In this document: piece by piece, positions 1-5,579 of the stretch
Numbering within the stretch: position 1 is the first letter of the stretch
Layout: every line of letters begins with the position of its first letter
Assembly: GCA_001768125.1 (NCBI GenBank)
Contig: MENB01000149.1
Location: 1-6,124, forward strand
Length of the DNA: 6,124 nt
Origin: Armatimonadetes bacterium RBG_19FT_COMBO_69_19
GTDB taxonomy: Bacteria; Sysuimicrobiota; Sysuimicrobiia; Sysuimicrobiales; Kaftiobacteriaceae
Direction: 5' to 3'
The notes under the pieces: generated by a model
What the model was told of the DNA's origin: nothing
The model's input: the letters and a program-made list of their open reading frames with translations, nothing else
Databases searched by the model: none
Position numbers and translations under genes: made by a program

Positions 1-345
1 CTCAAGTCCCAGGAGCGGCGGCAACCCAAGAAGCTGCGCGAAGCCGTGGACCGCGGCAAGGGCATGCACATCCTCAAGAGCAACACCGTCAGCCAGATCC
101 AGGCCTTCCTGCGCAGCGTCTTCGAGATCGAGGGCGACATGGAGGAAGACGGCGACCAGGAGGTCGCGCTCCGTGAGGTCGAGGAGGCCATCTCCGAGGT
201 CCTCAGCTCCACGCAGCCGGTCGAGCTCTCCCCGCAGAACTCCTATGTGCGACGGCTCCAGCACCAGCTCGTGCAGCGCTACGGGCTCGCTTCAGAGAGT
301 CGAGGGGAGGAACCCTTCCGCAGGGTCGTAATCTTCCCTCGATGA
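1..345 (+). CDS. Ycf45-like AAA ATPase, C-terminal part with R3H domain (5' truncated)
   Basis: Only the last 114 residues are present; reading frame 1 is open from the first base of the window, so the gene starts upstream. The fragment has a basic segment with KSNTVSQIQAFLRSVF at about residues 26-41, a glutamate-rich linker, and a C-terminal R3H domain at about residues 75-114. The defining R-x3-H is R84 and H88 in the segment YVRRLQHQLVQRYGL, and the protein ends RRVVIFPR. This arrangement is typical of the Ycf45 family: an AAA/SpoIIIAA-like P-loop ATPase followed by R3H, a domain that binds single-stranded nucleic acid. The ATPase core lies outside the window, so the Walker motifs cannot be checked. 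Its TGA overlaps the ATG of the thymidylate kinase gene (ATGA), which suggests translational coupling and one operon. The cellular role of this family is not settled. I am confident of the R3H domain and fairly confident of the full-length family. Confidence 0.85.
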   Translation, partial: LKSQERRQPKKLREAVDRGKGMHILKSNTVSQIQAFLRSVFEIEGDMEEDGDQEVALREVEEAISEVLSSTQPVELSPQNSYVRRLQHQLVQRYGLASESRGEEPFRRVVIFPR

Positions 346-1022
346 CCGGGAAGCCCGGGGGCCTGTTCATCACCATCGAGGGCCCCGAGGGCGCAGGCAA
401 AACCACCCAGGCGCGGCTGCTTCACGACCGCCTCCGCCGTTCCTTCGACGTCCTGTACACGCGCGAGCCGGGCGGGACCGCGATCGGCGAGCTGATCCGG
501 CGGTTGCTGCTCGACGAGCGCCACCGCGAGATGTCCCCCCAGACGGAGATGCTGCTCTTCGCGGCCTCGCGGGCCCAGTTCGTGGCGGAGATCGTGGAGC
601 CGGCGCTGCGAGGGGGCCGCATTGTCCTCTCCGAGCGATATTTGGACGCTTCCCTCGCGTACCAAGGGTACGCTCGGGGACTCGGCCTCGAGGTCGTGCG
701 GGCGGTGAACGCCGCGGCGACGCGCGGGATCATGCCGGACCTCACGGTGCTCCTCGACATCGAGCCCGCGGTCGGGATGGAGCGGGCCCGCCGGGCGGAG
801 GGGAAGGAAGGTCGATCGGGGCACGGCGACCGGATGGAGCAGGAAGGGCTCGCGTTCTTCGTACGAGTCAGGGAAGGATTCCTCACAATCGCGTCCGAAG
901 AACGCGACCGGGTGCGCCTCGTGGACGGTAACCGGCCGCAGCAGGTCGTCCACGAGGAGATCGTGACTCTGGTCGAGGGATTTCTCAGCGTGAGGGGGTG
1001 GCGGGCATCAAGCTCGTCCTAG
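342..1022 (+). CDS. tmk: Thymidylate kinase (dTMP kinase)
   Basis: This 226-residue cytosolic enzyme phosphorylates dTMP to dTDP with ATP in dTTP synthesis. The P-loop GPEGAGKTT is at residues 14-22, REPGG (dTMP site) at 41-45, and the signature segment SERYLDASLAYQG at 97-109. The LID region follows at about 147-170 and ends in DRMEQEG. A P-loop without a basic residue and an arginine-rich LID fit the bacterial type II class. Two oddities are visible: the usual DR(Y/F/H) reads ER-Y here (E98), and the LID carries a few extra residues (EGKEGRSGHG) before DRMEQ. The length is slightly above the common 205-215, mostly because of a C-terminal tail (VRGWRASSSS) encoded where the next gene has already begun. 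The ATG overlaps the upstream stop. No strong ribosome binding site is visible (only a weak AGGG about 16 nt upstream), which fits translation by coupling. Confidence 0.96.
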   Translation: MTGKPGGLFITIEGPEGAGKTTQARLLHDRLRRSFDVLYTREPGGTAIGELIRRLLLDERHREMSPQTEMLLFAASRAQFVAEIVEPALRGGRIVLSERYLDASLAYQGYARGLGLEVVRAVNAAATRGIMPDLTVLLDIEPAVGMERARRAEGKEGRSGHGDRMEQEGLAFFVRVREGFLTIASEERDRVRLVDGNRPQQVVHEEIVTLVEGFLSVRGWRASSSS

Positions 1023-1336
1023 CCATCGTCCAGGCGAAGGACGCGGGCCGGGTGATCGACGCCCTGACCGAAGACGGCCTCAACGCGACGATATTGGCCA
1101 GCACGGGCGGCTTCCTGCGCGAGGGGAACTCCACGATCCTCATGGGCATCGAGGACACGCAGGTCGATGGCGTCCTCCGCACGATCCAGCGCTCCTGCCA
1201 CCGGCGCGAGCAGTTCGTTAGCCCGATGCCTCCCGCGGTCGAGCCGGTGGATTCCTACGTCACGTACCCGGTGAAAGTCGAAGTCGGCGGCGCGATCGTC
1301 TTCGTCATGAACGTCGACCGCATGGAGCGGTTCTAA
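998..1336 (+). CDS. darA: Cyclic-di-AMP receptor, DarA/PstA (YaaQ, DUF970) family
   Basis: The protein has 112 residues, close to the about 109 of Bacillus DarA, a PII-like trimeric protein that binds cyclic di-AMP. Family hallmarks are IKLVLAIVQ at residues 4-12, the ligand-loop segment STGGFLREGNST at 35-46, the strand ILMGIED at 47-53, and the C-terminal GGAIVFVMNVDRMERF at 97-112. The family's downstream effectors are poorly defined, but its presence implies that the cell makes c-di-AMP. The start is GTG: no ATG, GTG or TTG lies upstream in frame near enough, and the family's N-terminus begins almost exactly here. The gene overlaps the end of tmk by 25 nt in another frame. A purine run (GAGGGG) abuts the GTG too closely to be a normal Shine-Dalgarno, so coupling to tmk is likely. 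Bacillus has the same tmk-yaaQ-holB neighbourhood, with yaaR in addition; no yaaR is present here. Confidence 0.93.
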   Translation: MAGIKLVLAIVQAKDAGRVIDALTEDGLNATILASTGGFLREGNSTILMGIEDTQVDGVLRTIQRSCHRREQFVSPMPPAVEPVDSYVTYPVKVEVGGAIVFVMNVDRMERF

Positions 1337-1346
1337 CCACGTCCCG

Positions 1347-2387
1347 ATGCCCTTCCGAGACCTGGTCAACCAGCGCCACGCGATCATGCTCCTGCGCACG
1401 GCCGCCCGCGGCGGGCGCGTGTCGCACGCCTACCTCTTTGCCGGGCCGGCCGGCGTCGGCCGCTACGACGCGGCCCGGGCGTTCGCGCAGCTGCTGAACT
1501 GTCACCGTCCCGCGGCGGAGGATGCCTGCGGCGAGTGTCGGCCGTGTCGTCTGATCGCCGCGGGACAATATCCGGACGTGCGGACGGTGGATGTGGAGCG
1601 CGGCCTGCTGCTGAACAACGATCCGGACGAGCAGAAGAAGAAGGTCATCAGCATCGAGCAGGTCCGGGCCCTGCGCCGCGAGGTCGTGTTTCCCCCGCTC
1701 GAAGGGCGCTACAAGGTCTACGTGTTCGTCGGCGCTGACAACATGCAGGCGGAGGCGGCGAATAGCCTGCTGAAGATCCTCGAGGAGCCGCCGGCCCAGG
1801 TCGTCATCATCCTCATCGCGGAGTCCACGGTGCCGATGCTCCCGACCGTGGTCTCGCGCTGCCAGCTGGTGCGCTTCTCACTCGTCCCGGCGGCCGAGAT
1901 CGAGCAGGCCCTCGTCTCGCGGCACCGGCTCGATCCGGGCCGCGCGCGCTTCATCGCCGCGCTGGCCGGCGGACAGCTCGGCAAGGCGGTCACGTGGGCC
2001 ACGTCCCCGGAGGCGCTCGAGTGGCGCGAACAGGCCCTCGACCTGCTGGAGCGCATGGAGACCGCCGACCCGCTCGAGCGTCTGGATGCGGCGGAGGCGG
2101 CGGCGAAGGACAAGGAGCGTCTGGCCGATCTGCTGGATGTTGCGCTGTTCTGGTACCGCGACGTGCTCGTCTGGCAGGAGATGCGCGGCGACACCTACCT
2201 GGTCAATCTCGACCGCAAGGAGCGGATCGCGGCGCTGGGCGCAGCGGTGCCCGGTGCGGTGCTCTCTGAGCGGATCCGAGCGCTCGAGGAGGCGAAGGAC
2301 GGCCTCCGCCGCAACGTTCACCCGCGTCTTCTGCTCGAGAACCTTTTCCTCCGGCTCACGCCGCCGGCCGAACCCAGCCGCCGCTGA
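1347..2387 (+). CDS. holB: DNA polymerase III subunit delta' (clamp loader)
   Basis: The 346-residue protein is a AAA+ clamp-loader subunit that helps load the sliding beta clamp at the replication fork. Domain 1 begins FRDLVNQRHAIMLL and has a degenerate P-loop, GPAGVGRYDAA at residues 33-43, in which the lysine is arginine (R39) and the following Ser/Thr is tyrosine (Y40). Four cysteines (C52, C61, C64, C67) form the zinc-binding knuckle. Other marks are ANSLLKILEEPP at 138-149 and the SRC motif at 170-172, the trans-acting arginine finger. The rest is the helical collar region. A P-loop unable to bind ATP normally separates delta' from DnaX (gamma/tau), which keeps a functional one, so delta' is the better call. 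It starts 10 nt after darA with no visible Shine-Dalgarno. Its last 70 nt overlap the 3' end of the opposite-strand endonuclease IV gene. Confidence 0.94.
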   Translation: MPFRDLVNQRHAIMLLRTAARGGRVSHAYLFAGPAGVGRYDAARAFAQLLNCHRPAAEDACGECRPCRLIAAGQYPDVRTVDVERGLLLNNDPDEQKKKVISIEQVRALRREVVFPPLEGRYKVYVFVGADNMQAEAANSLLKILEEPPAQVVIILIAESTVPMLPTVVSRCQLVRFSLVPAAEIEQALVSRHRLDPGRARFIAALAGGQLGKAVTWATSPEALEWREQALDLLERMETADPLERLDAAEAAAKDKERLADLLDVALFWYRDVLVWQEMRGDTYLVNLDRKERIAALGAAVPGAVLSERIRALEEAKDGLRRNVHPRLLLENLFLRLTPPAEPSRR

Positions 2388-3235
2388 GGCGGCCGTCCCT
2401 CCCGCAGCCGTTTCAAGAGCTCGAGGTTCCGCCGGTCCGGCACGTCCTCCTCGAAGTGGGGCGTCTCGATGAACGCGCCCAGGCGGGCCAGCTTCGGATG
2501 ATGCACGAGCGCGCGGAAGCCCTCCACGCCGATCCGCCCCTCCCCGATGTTCTCGTGCCGGTCCACCTTCGAGCCGAGCGCCGTTTTGGAGTCGTTGAGG
2601 TGCAGTGCGCGCAGATGGCGCAACCCGACCGTCCGGTCAAACGCGCGCAGCGTCGCGTCCACACCGGTGGCGGTGCGGATGTCCCACCCGGAGGCGAAGA
2701 GGTGGCAGGAGTCCAGGCACACCCCGAGGCGCGGATGGTGGTCGAGGCGGTCGAGGATCTCCGCGAGCTCCTCGAACGTCCCGCCGATCTGCCCGCCGGC
2801 CCCGACGCTGTGCTCCATGAGGATCATCGCGCGGTCTGTCGCCTCGAGGGCCACCGTGAGCGCCGCCGCGACGCGGGCGAGGGCCTGCGGCCAGGACTGG
2901 GTGCCGCGGCTGCCCAGGTGCGTGATCGCGCCGAGGCCGTCGAGGCGGTCCATCGCGCGCAGCGCGTAGACGAGCGCCCCGGTGGACTTGTGGAACAACT
3001 CCATGTCCTGGGCGCCGAGATTGATGAGATAGGCGGTGTGGGCCACGAGGGGATCGAGCTTCGCCGCGCGACGCTTCTCGACGAAGCGGTCGAGATCGGC
3101 GTCGGAGTAGACGATCTCCCGCCACTGCCGCGGGCTGCCGACGAAGATCTGCAGGCATTCGCATCCGATCGCCTGCGCGCGGTCGATGGCGAGGTGGATG
3201 GCCGCTCGGATGCTGACGTGGGCGCCGAACTTCAC
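2318..3235 (-). CDS. nfo: Endonuclease IV (AP endonuclease, Nfo family)
   Basis: The 305-residue protein belongs to the zinc-dependent TIM-barrel AP endonucleases, which cut DNA 5' of abasic sites in base-excision repair. All nine residues matching the trinuclear zinc ligands of E. coli Nfo are present at near-identical spacing: H66, H106, E141, D175, H178, H212, D225, H227 and E257. They lie in AHTAYLINLG, THLGSRG, MEHSVGAGGQIG, CLDSCHLFASGWDIRT, LHLNDSK, DRHENIGEGRIG and IETP. The GTG start is chosen because MKFGAHVS matches the family N-terminus and no start codon lies just upstream in frame. A GAGAGGG lies 14 nt before it, a rather long spacing. Two oddities stand out: the usual glycine pair after HVSxx is A11-A12, and about 22 C-terminal residues form an Arg/Ser-rich tail beyond the usual end near 280-285. 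That tail is encoded entirely antisense to holB. The gene appears monocistronic. Confidence 0.96.
   Translation of the reverse strand: MKFGAHVSIRAAIHLAIDRAQAIGCECLQIFVGSPRQWREIVYSDADLDRFVEKRRAAKLDPLVAHTAYLINLGAQDMELFHKSTGALVYALRAMDRLDGLGAITHLGSRGTQSWPQALARVAAALTVALEATDRAMILMEHSVGAGGQIGGTFEELAEILDRLDHHPRLGVCLDSCHLFASGWDIRTATGVDATLRAFDRTVGLRHLRALHLNDSKTALGSKVDRHENIGEGRIGVEGFRALVHHPKLARLGAFIETPHFEEDVPDRRNLELLKRLREGRPPQRRLGSAGGVSRRKRFSSRRRG
2377..2393. other. GC-rich hairpin spanning the holB stop codon
   Basis: GCCGCC at 2377-2382 pairs perfectly with GGCGGC at 2388-2393 around the loop GCTGA, which contains the holB TGA. No U-tract follows on either strand, so this is not a canonical intrinsic terminator. 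It lies in the convergent holB/endonuclease IV overlap and could slow transcription or protect RNA ends. In DNA this GC-rich, a 6-bp inverted repeat can also arise by chance. Confidence 0.25.
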
Positions 3236-3302
3236 GATAGGTGGATTCGCCCTCTCGCAGAAGAATCCCCAAACCCTTCATCCCGCCCAGAGGAGACGAC
3301 GC
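3236..3302. promoter_or_regulatory. Divergent intergenic region between nfo and the PLP enzyme gene
   Basis: These 67 nt separate two divergently transcribed genes, so both promoters should lie here or reach into the flanking coding ends. It is the only non-overlapping intergenic space in the window longer than 10 nt. I see no convincing -35/-10 pair on either strand and no clear operator palindrome. It is locally less GC-rich (around 3260-3280) than the flanking genes, as promoter DNA often is. The call rests on gene orientation alone. Confidence 0.35.
3291..3296 (+). promoter_or_regulatory. Ribosome binding site that fixes the PLP enzyme start
   Basis: AGGAGA lies 6 nt before the ATG at 3303 (7 nt counted from AGGAG) and is the clearest Shine-Dalgarno sequence in the window. 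It favours the ATG at 3303 over in-frame start codons further upstream, such as the one at 3186, which lies inside the opposite-strand nfo gene and would add 39 residues unlike the family. Confidence 0.8.
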
Positions 3303-4478
3303 ATGGCTTCAGGCTGGGGTTTCACCACGAAGGCCATCCATGGCGGTAAGATGGCGGACGCGCACAAGTCCGTCGCTCCGCCGCTCTACCAGACCGCGAC
3401 CTTCTACTACGACACGGCCGACGAGGGCGCCCGCCTCGGCCAGGAGATCCCCCCGGGGTACGTGTACACGCGCTGGGCCAATCCGACGACGCGGGCGTTC
3501 GAGGAGAAGGCGGCGCTCCTCGAGGGCGCGGAGGATGCGCTCGCCACCGCCTCGGGGATGGCCGCGGTCTCGACCGCAGTCCTCACTGCGCTCCGGCGCG
3601 GTGAGCATGCTGTGGCCCCGAGCGCGATCTATCAGGCGACCTACCAACTGTTCGCGGACATCCTGCCGTCGTACGGAATCGAGACGACGGTGATCCCGGA
3701 CGGCGAGGTCGCGTCGTACGAGCGGGCGCTGCGGCCGACCACGAAGCTGCTCTACATCGAGACGCCGAACAACCCCCTGCTCGGGATCACCGACATCGCC
3801 GGCGTCGTCGGGCTCGCCCGAGGGCGCGGCGCCCTGACGATCGCGGACAACACCTTCGCCACCCCGTACAATCAGAACCCGATCGCGCTCGGCGTGGACG
3901 TGGTCGTGCACAGCGCGACGAAATATCTCGGCGGCCATCACGATCTTACAGCGGGGGTGCTGGCGGGCGGCGCGGCGTTCATCAAGCGGTCCAAGCGCAT
4001 CCTGCGCATCTTCGGCGCGACGATCGACCCTTTCGGGGCGTGGCTGGCGATGCGCGGGGTGATCACGTTGGGGCTGCGCGTGGCCCGCCAGAACGACTCC
4101 GCGCAGCGACTGGCGGAGTTCCTCGCCGCGCATCCGAAGGTCGAGCGCGTGCATTATCCCGGACTCTCCTCGCATCCCGCCCATGCGGTGGCCCGCCGCC
4201 AGATGCGCGGCTACTCGGGGATGTTGAGCTTCGAAGTGCGCGGGGGCTACGAGGCAGGGGTGCGGGCATTCGAGGCCCTGGCCGTCGCGAAGCGCGCGAC
4301 GAGCCTCGGCGGGACGACCACGCTGGTGTCTCACCCGGCGTCGCTCAGCAGCGTGCACATGCCGCGCGAGGTCCGCGAGGCGGCGGGGATCACCGATGGC
4401 CTAATCCGCGTCAGCGTGGGGATCGAAGACGCCGAGGACCTGCTGGAGGACTTCGGTCAGGCGCTCGACCAGGTCTGA
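3303..4478 (+). CDS. PLP-dependent trans-sulfuration-family enzyme (cystathionine gamma-synthase/lyase or methionine gamma-lyase-like)
   Basis: The 391-residue protein is a fold-type I Cys/Met metabolism PLP enzyme of normal length. It begins with GFTTKAIHGG, followed by the phosphate-contacting YTRWANPT at 56-63 (Y56, R58 of the neighbouring subunit). Next come ASGMAAVS at 83-90, the cofactor-stacking tyrosine Y110 in SAIYQATY, and ETPNNP at 153-158. D182 in ADNTFATP contacts the pyridine nitrogen. The Schiff-base lysine is K207 in HSATKYLGG, SLGGTTTLVSHPAS lies at 334-347, and the carboxylate-binding arginine is R369 in LIRVSVGIED. Members make or cleave cystathionine, release methanethiol from methionine, or sulfhydrylate O-acylhomoserine, and motifs alone do not separate these. 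Cys116 of classical methionine gamma-lyase is replaced (QAT), which weakens that option, and the usual TH after HPAS(M) reads SS here. The start is set by the AGGAG. A small ACT-like gene follows after 2 nt. Confidence 0.92.
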   Translation: MASGWGFTTKAIHGGKMADAHKSVAPPLYQTATFYYDTADEGARLGQEIPPGYVYTRWANPTTRAFEEKAALLEGAEDALATASGMAAVSTAVLTALRRGEHAVAPSAIYQATYQLFADILPSYGIETTVIPDGEVASYERALRPTTKLLYIETPNNPLLGITDIAGVVGLARGRGALTIADNTFATPYNQNPIALGVDVVVHSATKYLGGHHDLTAGVLAGGAAFIKRSKRILRIFGATIDPFGAWLAMRGVITLGLRVARQNDSAQRLAEFLAAHPKVERVHYPGLSSHPAHAVARRQMRGYSGMLSFEVRGGYEAGVRAFEALAVAKRATSLGGTTTLVSHPASLSSVHMPREVREAAGITDGLIRVSVGIEDAEDLLEDFGQALDQV

Positions 4479-4480
4479 CG

Positions 4481-4885
4481 GTGCGTGACGAGCGGATCTG
4501 GATCCATGGAGGGGAATTCCTCCGGGTCCGCGTCCCCGCGTACCTGGAGCGCAGCCTGCAGCTCGCCTTGGCCGGGGTGCATGCGCCCTTCTTCGAGCAC
4601 CGGGACGCGGGAGCGCTCGAGGTCGTGCTCCAGGGCAGCGAATGGGAGCGGATCGCGCCGCGCTTCGCCGGGTCCACCGTCACTGCCGGGTTCCGGCTGG
4701 TGTCCGTCCATCCGGGTCCGGATTCGGCCTTTCCGGCGCGCCTGCGGCGCGCGCTCAACGAGGATGGCGTCGAGGCCGCGCTCCTGCCGTCCTTCCACCA
4801 CGACCACGTGCTGGTCCGGGACGACCAGCTCCCGCGCTGCCTGGAGGTCGTCAGGCAGCTCCTGTCCGACTCCACTGCTCGATGA
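4481..4885 (+). CDS. Small ACT/CASTOR-like domain protein
   Basis: The 134-residue protein has no signal peptide or membrane segment. The N-terminal half (about residues 7-70) has alternating strand-like stretches (FLRVRVP, ALEVVLQG). The C-terminal half, with FRLVSVHPG at 71-79, a helix RLRRALNEDGVEAALLPS and the ending HDHVLVRDDQLPRCLEVVRQLL, resembles stand-alone ACT proteins of the CASTOR/ACT_7 type. In those a typical ending is SxxxDHxLV followed by an acidic turn and a helix. ACT domains bind small ligands, usually amino acids, and regulate enzymes. The GTG start is 2 nt after the PLP enzyme stop, with no other suitable in-frame start and no nearby Shine-Dalgarno, so translational coupling is likely. 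A role in sensing the substrate or product of the neighbouring enzyme is inference. The last 35 nt overlap the opposite-strand HAD gene. That this is a real gene is well supported; the domain assignment is moderate. Confidence 0.75.
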   Translation: MRDERIWIHGGEFLRVRVPAYLERSLQLALAGVHAPFFEHRDAGALEVVLQGSEWERIAPRFAGSTVTAGFRLVSVHPGPDSAFPARLRRALNEDGVEAALLPSFHHDHVLVRDDQLPRCLEVVRQLLSDSTAR

Positions 4886-5579
4886 TGTCCCCCACCTCAG
4901 CCAGCGTCTTCGCCACGGCGTCCGGCCGCACGGATTCCAGGAACGCCGGCGCCCCCGGCGGATGGGTGGCGGTGAGGAGGATGGACTGCAGGCCCACGGT
5001 CTGCGCCCCGGCGATGTCCGCCGCCAGCGTATCCCCCACCATGGTGATCTCCGCCGGAGGAAGGCCCCACTGCCGCAGGACGACGTGGAAGATCCGCGGA
5101 TCGGGCTTCCCCCATCCGACGGCGGCGGAGGAGACGATGGGCTCGAGGTAGGGGGCGAAGAGCAGGCGCCGGCAGCACTCGACGATGAGGTAGTGCGAGG
5201 ACGCATTGGAGATGAGCCCGATGCGCAGCCCGTCTCGGCTGAGCCGGGCCAGGAGCTCAACCGCACCCGGCAGGGGGCGCATCCCCTCGAGCTCGGGCGC
5301 GAAGAACGCGCGCTCGGCATCGGCGAGGAACTCGGCGTCGGTGGGGAGGCGGTAGCGCTCGAGCACGGCGCGCAGCGCCTGGTCGGCGGTGACCTCCTGC
5401 GTGCCGGCGCGGGCCGCCCACAGGGCCTGGCGCTGCGCCATCACCGCGCCCACGAAGTCGTCCGGAACGGCGAACCCTCTGCCGCGGACCCAGCGCAGGA
5501 GTGTCTGAGCGTTTCCGGGTTCGAACTCGCCGGGGTGGATCAGCGTGCCGCCGAGGTCGAAGATGGCACCGCGGATCAT
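4851..5579 (-). CDS. HAD-superfamily hydrolase
   Basis: The 242-residue cytosolic protein has the four HAD motifs in order: FDLGGTLI at 7-14 with the nucleophile D8, LISNAS at 122-127 (S124), the lysine K158 in WGKPDP, and VGDTLAADIAGA at 181-192 with D183 and D188 for magnesium. The helical stretch between motifs I and II (about 20-100) is a C1-type cap. This suits small-molecule phosphatases or dehalogenase-like enzymes, and the substrate cannot be deduced. The second aspartate of DxDxT, usually the general acid/base, is glycine here (G10). Some HAD enzymes, such as the DLGN/DLGG class that includes YihX, share this and are active, so inactivity should not be assumed. The ATG overlaps the stop of the upstream MFS gene (ATGA) with no Shine-Dalgarno visible, so the two are probably co-translated. 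Its 3' end overlaps the convergent ACT-like gene. Confidence 0.92.
   Translation of the reverse strand: MIRGAIFDLGGTLIHPGEFEPGNAQTLLRWVRGRGFAVPDDFVGAVMAQRQALWAARAGTQEVTADQALRAVLERYRLPTDAEFLADAERAFFAPELEGMRPLPGAVELLARLSRDGLRIGLISNASSHYLIVECCRRLLFAPYLEPIVSSAAVGWGKPDPRIFHVVLRQWGLPPAEITMVGDTLAADIAGAQTVGLQSILLTATHPPGAPAFLESVRPDAVAKTLAEVGDIIEQWSRTGAA

Noticed and set aside
1449..1479. Degenerate P-loop of delta' as a sign of a broken gene
   Set aside because: Loss of the functional Walker A is normal for delta' clamp-loader subunits; the zinc cysteines and SRC motif are intact and the frame is full length.
3186..3302. N-terminal extension of the PLP enzyme by 39 residues
   Set aside because: The extension would lie partly inside nfo, does not resemble the family N-terminus, and bypasses the strong AGGAG that precedes the ATG at 3303.
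2456..3349. Long plus-strand open frame (297 codons) opposite endonuclease IV
   Set aside because: It is antisense to a gene with all nine zinc ligands; its translation is repetitive Arg/Ala/Glu-rich sequence typical of antisense frames in high-GC DNA, with no recognisable domain.
3309..4358. Long minus-strand open frame (349 codons) opposite the PLP enzyme
   Set aside because: It lies entirely under a well-supported gene, is Arg-rich with no motif, and reflects the rarity of stops in GC-rich antisense frames.
4040..4480. Extended version of the ACT-like protein starting inside the PLP enzyme gene
   Set aside because: The upstream part is an out-of-frame reading of the PLP enzyme, rich in Gly and Arg with no domain; the GTG at 4481 gives a compact plausible protein.
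4849..4869. Possible terminator hairpin at the ACT-like/HAD convergent junction
   Set aside because: Only a 4-bp stem (CAGG/CCTG) with mismatches beyond it and no U-tract; within chance expectation.
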